Positions 14,601 to 18,259 of a DNA stretch of 18,259 nucleotides are shown piece by piece (position 1 is the first letter of the stretch; the number at the start of each line of letters is the position of its first letter). Source of the DNA: Treponema sp. Its GTDB lineage: Bacteria; Spirochaetota; Spirochaetia; Treponematales; Treponemataceae. Under the pieces are notes generated by a model. That model made no database searches, had not been told where the DNA came from, and saw only the letters and a list, made by a program, of their open reading frames with translations. A program made the position numbers and the translations under genes. The stretch lies in the NCBI GenBank assembly GCA_016297405.1, contig JAEDGP010000039.1, positions 1 through 18,259 of the forward strand. The letters are read 5' to 3'.

Positions 14601-16096
14601 TTGTTTTGCCTCCTTTGAACATGATTATATAGGATTCCAAGAACTTGGATGGAAATCAGCGGTGTCATGGCAACCAAAGCGATAACGCCAAAAATATCAA
14701 AGCCATGGCAAGCTGCTTGAGCAGTTCCCAGAGTAAATGAAAGCACAAAGGTTGATGTAATTGGACCGGATGCAACTCCACCAGAGTCAAAGGCAATGGC
14801 TGTAAAAAGATTTGGGCAGAAGAGCATCAATGCCATTGCAATCAGATATCCGGGAACAAGTACATACAATAATCCGAAACCGTAGACGGCTCTGAGCAAA
14901 GCGATTCCAATGGCAGCAGCAGCTCCAAAAGCCAAAAATACTAGAATGATTTTTCTTTTTATTGTGCCGGCCGAAAGATTTTCAACTTGTTCTGTAAGTA
15001 CCCATACAGCAGGTTCTGCGCAAACAACTATTGAACCAATTGCAAATCCGCTTGAAATTAAAAGAACAGTCCACCAGCCACCGCAGGAACAGGCTTTTTG
15101 GCCCAAGATTGAGCCCAGTTGATATCCGGCTTCTATGAAACCGCCGTTTACTCCTGTTAAAAATATGGAAAGACCGATGAAACTCCACACAAGACCAAAA
15201 CAGATTCTGGCCAAACGGATTGGAGGCAGTTTTAGAAGAAAAATCTGGAAGGCTATCAAAAGAAAAATCAGCGGCAGAATAGATGAAAATGATTCCATCA
15301 AGACATCCGGAAGAATATGAACAAAAACCCAAAGGCCGGATGATTCTGCGGCAGTTTCACTGGCCACGGAACCTGCGGTTAATGTGCCCTTGGAATTCAA
15401 TATAATTGAATAAAGCAAAATGGCAAGAACAGGCCCTATTGAAGTGATGCCGGTTAATCCAAAGTTGCTGCTGGAATCATCGTTGGATTTTGGGTTTTTA
15501 GATGATGAGCGAACGGACGAAACACCTATACCGATTGCCATGATGAAAGGAACGGTCATAGGGCCGGTAGTTGCGCCGCCGGAATCAAAAGCTATGCCGA
15601 TGAATGGAGAGGGTGCAAAAAATGTCAGTACAAAAAGAATAGAATATAGCACAAATAGCAGGATTTTTACCGGAAAGTTAAGTATGGTGCGAAGAAGTCC
15701 TGCCATAAGAAAAAAACCGACTCCGGCGGCGATGAGCACAACCATGTAAAGTTTGTCTACATTTGTAAATACGGAATGAATCTGATCTCCAAAAACCTGA
15801 ATGTCAGGTTCTGCGAGTGTTACAAGAAAGCCAATGGCAAAGGCAACTGTTAAAAGCAGAATAAGATTTTTTTTGCTTGTAAGTGCTGCGCCGGCCATTT
15901 CACCCATTGGCTGAATGCCCATTTCAACGCCCTGAAGAAAAAAAGTGAGGCCAATAATCAACAGAAGCCCACCCACAATAAATCTGAACAGCAGATTTGA
16001 GTCGATAGGCGCAACGGTAAGTCCCAATATCAGGACAATTACCATTATTGGAAGAACTGAAGAGGCAGTTTCTTTTATTTTTTGAAGTAAATTCAA
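14585..16096 (-). CDS. DUF1538 family membrane protein, internally duplicated; candidate transporter
   Basis: This 503-residue polytopic membrane protein belongs, by its motifs, to the DUF1538 family, whose function is undetermined. Two homologous halves are plain. TLAEPDIQVFGDQI (94-106) pairs with CAEPAVWVLTEQV (359-371), and IAFDSGGATTGPMT (168-181) pairs with IAFDSGGVASGPIT (435-448), offset by about 266 residues. About twelve hydrophobic segments are visible, and a polar Ser/Asn-rich linker (about 196-212) follows the first half. Repeated small-polar DSGG and AEP motifs inside membrane segments resemble ion- or substrate-binding elements of duplicated transporters; that is inference. The start is a TTG at 16096 with GGAGG (16103-16107) 6 nt upstream, and no closer ATG fits. 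It begins 18 nt after mtnN and overlaps the P-II gene. Confidence 0.88.
   Translation of the reverse strand: MNLLQKIKETASSVLPIMVIVLILGLTVAPIDSNLLFRFIVGGLLLIIGLTFFLQGVEMGIQPMGEMAGAALTSKKNLILLLTVAFAIGFLVTLAEPDIQVFGDQIHSVFTNVDKLYMVVLIAAGVGFFLMAGLLRTILNFPVKILLFVLYSILFVLTFFAPSPFIGIAFDSGGATTGPMTVPFIMAIGIGVSSVRSSSKNPKSNDDSSSNFGLTGITSIGPVLAILLYSIILNSKGTLTAGSVASETAAESSGLWVFVHILPDVLMESFSSILPLIFLLIAFQIFLLKLPPIRLARICFGLVWSFIGLSIFLTGVNGGFIEAGYQLGSILGQKACSCGGWWTVLLISSGFAIGSIVVCAEPAVWVLTEQVENLSAGTIKRKIILVFLAFGAAAAIGIALLRAVYGFGLLYVLVPGYLIAMALMLFCPNLFTAIAFDSGGVASGPITSTFVLSFTLGTAQAACHGFDIFGVIALVAMTPLISIQVLGILYNHVQRRQNNCHTK
14609..14614 (-). promoter_or_regulatory. Shine-Dalgarno that decides the TTG start of the P-II gene
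   Basis: AGGAGG on the minus strand, inside the last codons of the DUF1538 gene, is 8 nt from the TTG at 14600 and 20 nt from the first ATG at 14588. Confidence 0.7.
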
Positions 16097-16102
16097 GGGA
16101 AA

Positions 16103-16107
16103 CCTCC
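16103..16107 (-). promoter_or_regulatory. Shine-Dalgarno that decides the TTG start of the DUF1538 gene
   Basis: GGAGG on the minus strand, in the 18-nt gap after mtnN, is 6 nt from the TTG at 16096. Confidence 0.7.
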
Positions 16108-16114
16108 AAAATTA

Positions 16115-16834
16115 TTAGTTTGAAAGAATTTCCAGTATACCCAACAACAAATCAGAGCTTTCATTTGCTGCATCTGTATCGTTAAAAGAATAATTTACTT
16201 TGGCGTCATCATCTGCGCAGTCTGAAATGCAGCGAAGAATCAGATAAGGTGTTTTGTTCAGGTAACAGGCATGTGCGATTGCGCAACCTTCCATCTCTAC
16301 ACAGACAGGACTGCAAATTTCCTTGATATGAGCTTTTACTTTTGAATCAGTAATGAACTGATCTCCAGTTGCCACTCTTCCTGTTACAAACTTATGTTTT
16401 TCAAAAATTGAAGAATGGGCGTAGGCAAGTTTTGCAGCGTTGATTAATTTCTGGTCTGCAGGAAAGGCAGAAACTTCCATTTGTGGAATGACTGTTGGTT
16501 TGTAGCCAAAGGCAACAGCATCCATGTCATGATAAACAGCATCAGTTGAGGCAACCATATCAAAAATCGTAAGACCAGCGCCCATTGCACCGGCAATTCC
16601 GGTATTGATTACTGCTTCTGCTCCGAACTGCAGAATAAGGCGCTGGGCGCAAACGGCGGCGTTTACTTTTCCGATTCCACTTCTGACAAGAATGATATGC
16701 AAACCAAAAAGGCTTCCTTCGTAAAAAGTCAGATTGCCGGCAATTGTTTCATTTACAGAACCGGCCTGCTGCATTTTTTCGCGTAAAATGTTGATTTCAA
16801 TTTCCATTGCACCGATAATTCCGATTTTTTTCAT
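16115..16834 (-). CDS. mtnN: 5'-methylthioadenosine/S-adenosylhomocysteine nucleosidase
   Basis: MtnN (Pfs) splits adenine from methylthioadenosine, S-adenosylhomocysteine and 5'-deoxyadenosine, clearing inhibitory products of methylation and radical-SAM reactions. The 239-residue length matches the E. coli enzyme. It opens with the signature MKKIGIIGAMEIE, and NTGIAGAMG (77-85) is the ribose/phosphate-side loop. The catalytic residues of the E. coli protein (E12, E174, D197) align with E13, E182 in VEMEG and D205 in RCISDCADD. AAAGGA at 16841-16846, 6 nt upstream of the ATG, supports the start. It follows lspA by 32 nt and precedes the DUF1538 gene by 18 nt, probably in the same transcript. 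Confidence 0.96.
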   Translation of the reverse strand: MKKIGIIGAMEIEINILREKMQQAGSVNETIAGNLTFYEGSLFGLHIILVRSGIGKVNAAVCAQRLILQFGAEAVINTGIAGAMGAGLTIFDMVASTDAVYHDMDAVAFGYKPTVIPQMEVSAFPADQKLINAAKLAYAHSSIFEKHKFVTGRVATGDQFITDSKVKAHIKEICSPVCVEMEGCAIAHACYLNKTPYLILRCISDCADDDAKVNYSFNDTDAANESSDLLLGILEILSN

Positions 16835-16866
16835 GGTAAGTCCTTTCTGGATATCGTAAGAATATT

Positions 16867-17421
16867 TTAATTTGAAGAATCTTGTTCAATAATTTTAGCG
16901 TGAGATTTGTTTTTTCCTTCCTTGGAAACTGTTATGAAAAAAGAAATGAACAGGATAATTCCGCAGACAACTACAGAAGAATCTGCCAAATTGAATGTTG
17001 GCCATCTTTGGAATCCAAAAAGTCCATAGAATTTTACGCTGATAAAGTCGATTACACCTTCAGGTCGAAAAATCCTGTCTATGATGTTTCCAAAACCACC
17101 GCCAAGGATTCCGGCGATGGACCATCTTTGTAGATTTGTAAATTCAGTGTTTCTGAAATAGACGCATATTACCAGAACAATTACTGCAAGAGGCACTGCA
17201 ACAAAGCAAAGTTTGCGAAGTATGTATGGAAGGCTATCGCCGAAGCTAAAAGCAATACCAGGGTTTGCTACATGCCAGATTTCAAGAAAATCACCAAAGA
17301 AGCTAGGTCCTTTTGAATATAAAGGTATGTTTTTTACAATCAAAAATTTGGTGATTTGATCAAGAATGATGACTACAGCGGTAAGAATAAATGGCAACAA
17401 TTTTTTCTTTTGAAAGTTCAT
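16867..17421 (-). CDS. lspA: Lipoprotein signal peptidase (signal peptidase II)
   Basis: LspA cuts the signal peptide from diacylglyceryl-modified prolipoproteins in the inner membrane, so it would process the ZnuA-like lipoprotein of this window. The 184 residues hold four membrane segments and all conserved blocks: DQITK (21-25), ANPGIAFSFG (52-61), GGGFGNIIDR (107-116) and FNLADSS (143-149). The catalytic Asp pair is D115 and D147. A Lys-rich cytoplasmic tail (about 165-184) makes it slightly longer than E. coli LspA. The ATG at 17421 lacks a good Shine-Dalgarno; GAGG lies about 12 nt upstream. It follows the Nif3-like gene by 60 nt. Confidence 0.96.
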   Translation of the reverse strand: MNFQKKKLLPFILTAVVIILDQITKFLIVKNIPLYSKGPSFFGDFLEIWHVANPGIAFSFGDSLPYILRKLCFVAVPLAVIVLVICVYFRNTEFTNLQRWSIAGILGGGFGNIIDRIFRPEGVIDFISVKFYGLFGFQRWPTFNLADSSVVVCGIILFISFFITVSKEGKNKSHAKIIEQDSSN

Positions 17422-17453
17422 AATGTAAATATAACCTCGATTTGTTTCTATTT

Positions 17454-17473
17454 AAAGTAAATTAAAGTAAATC
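17454..17473. repeat. Two-copy 10-nt direct repeat upstream of lspA
   Basis: AAAGTAAATT (17454-17463) is followed directly by AAAGTAAATC (17464-17473), so nine of ten bases match. It lies in the nif3-lspA gap. It could be a short operator or AT-rich slippage. Confidence 0.4.
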
Positions 17474-17505
17474 GATATTCATTACAAGTTAGTGGGAATA
17501 TCGAT
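17471..17505 (-). terminator. 10-bp perfect inverted repeat at the end of the Nif3-like gene; possible weak terminator or attenuator
   Basis: ATCGATATTC (17471-17480) and GAATATCGAT (17496-17505) are perfect reverse complements separated by 15 nt that include the stop codon. On the minus-strand transcript the stem is followed by an interrupted T-rich run (TTTACTTTAATTTACTTT). The stem has only three G-C pairs and the loop is long, so termination would be inefficient at best. Confidence 0.4.
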
Positions 17506-18249
17506 GAAAGTGGTCTGTATGCCTGTTTCTTTGGCAAGTTTTTTCATTACTTGCTGGACACCGATTGTTTCTGTTTGATAATGGCCACCAGCAATAACGT
17601 TGATGCAGCTTTCTTTCACAAAGTGGTAGGAGGAATGACCAATTTCCCCGGTTATGAATGCATCCAGTCCATCTCGAAGTGCTTCATCAATGTTGTCATC
17701 ACCGCCGCCAGATACAATACCTACGGTAGAAATTGATTTTTGGCCGAATGGAAGGATGTGCATAGGGGTTTCACCCTTGGCAAGAACTTTTTCTGCCAGT
17801 TCCTGAATTGTCAAAGGAGATTCAAGCCGGCCCTTTACGCCAAAATACATGCCGCGCCACTGTCCAAATTTTTCTACATCCCTAAGATTCAACCTGGCGG
17901 CTAGTCCAAAGTTATTTCCGTAAGGATTGTTTGCATCCAAAGGGGCGTGACATCCGTAAAGTGCCATATCGTTTTGCAAAAAAACAGAAACTTTCTTATA
18001 AAGTGAGCCGGTTATTGTTTCCGGGTGTCCCCAAAAAATTCCATGGTGAACAAACAGAAGTTGGGCTCCCCATTCAGCAGCTTTTTTTGCTGATTCTTCG
18101 CATGCATCAACGGCAAATGCAACTTTTGTAATCTGTTTGCTTTCCGGCGCGCTGTTTTGGATTTGAACGCCGTTTAGTGAAATATCTGCCGTAAAATTTT
18201 CCAGATGCAGAAAATCATTGAAGTATTTTTCCAATTCTCTAAGCGTCAT
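17482..18249 (-). CDS. Nif3-like dinuclear metal centre protein (DUF34/YbgI family)
   Basis: This 255-residue protein belongs to the widespread Nif3/YbgI family, toroidal hexamers with two metal ions per subunit. Its cellular function is unsettled; GTP cyclohydrolase-like and metal-chaperone roles have been proposed. The metal ligands match E. coli YbgI: H68 and H69 in FVHHG, H101 and D105 in CHAPLD, and H223 and E227 in GGHYQTE. VSGGGDDNIDEALRDGLDAFITGE (quoted here as SGGGDDNIDEA and DAFITGE, about 180-202) is another conserved stretch. The length is normal for the short form, without the central insertion of longer homologues. GGAGA (18255-18259), 5 nt upstream, supports the ATG, so the gene is complete although it lies at the window edge. 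Confidence 0.95.
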   Translation of the reverse strand: MTLRELEKYFNDFLHLENFTADISLNGVQIQNSAPESKQITKVAFAVDACEESAKKAAEWGAQLLFVHHGIFWGHPETITGSLYKKVSVFLQNDMALYGCHAPLDANNPYGNNFGLAARLNLRDVEKFGQWRGMYFGVKGRLESPLTIQELAEKVLAKGETPMHILPFGQKSISTVGIVSGGGDDNIDEALRDGLDAFITGEIGHSSYHFVKESCINVIAGGHYQTETIGVQQVMKKLAKETGIQTTFIDIPTNL

Positions 18250-18259
18250 TAGATTCTCC

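Overview
The window is a compact, AT-rich bacterial chromosome segment with 16 protein genes in four blocks. Strand direction flips at each block boundary. There are no RNA genes, insertion sequences, CRISPR arrays or phage genes that I can see. The longest gene-free stretches are about 79 nt (12869-12947), 78 nt (6584-6661) and 60 nt (17422-17481), so no gap over 300 nt needs separate description. Gene content fits a diderm anaerobe. It combines a TolC/MacA/MacB-type envelope system, RlpA, a full-length Ste24-like M48 protease, and a DUF1538 membrane protein with a P-II partner. Together with base composition and codon style this suggests a spirochaete, most likely Treponema-like. That is an inference from general resemblance, not from a marker gene.

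Block 1 (60-2667, +) is a zinc/manganese-type ABC importer: a lipoprotein binding protein (ZnuA-like), an ATPase with an unusual Cys/His-rich tail (ZnuC-like) and a permease (ZnuB-like). Block 2 (2672-6583, -) reads, in transcription order, Ste24-like M48 protease, RlpA with a SPOR domain, the ribosome-rescue hydrolase ArfB, and a MATE exporter. It meets block 1 tail to tail with a 4-nt gap.

Block 3 (6662-11121, +) is a complete tripartite exporter: TolC-like outer-membrane protein, membrane-fusion adaptor with a very short hairpin, MacB/LolD-type ATPase, and MacB-type permease as a separate chain. A good -10 element precedes it in the region shared with divergent block 2.

Block 4 (11135-18249, -) reads Nif3-like protein, LspA, MtnN, DUF1538 membrane protein, tandem P-II-domain protein, BirA, and then a 577-residue protein of unknown function that has its own extended -10 promoter. 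From mtnN to birA the genes are nearly gapless or overlapping. The DUF1538 and P-II genes both appear to start at TTG behind strong Shine-Dalgarno sequences. This pair is the best candidate for a poorly described system: a duplicated membrane protein, possibly a transporter, controlled by a dedicated fused double P-II sensor that lacks the canonical P-II signature residues.
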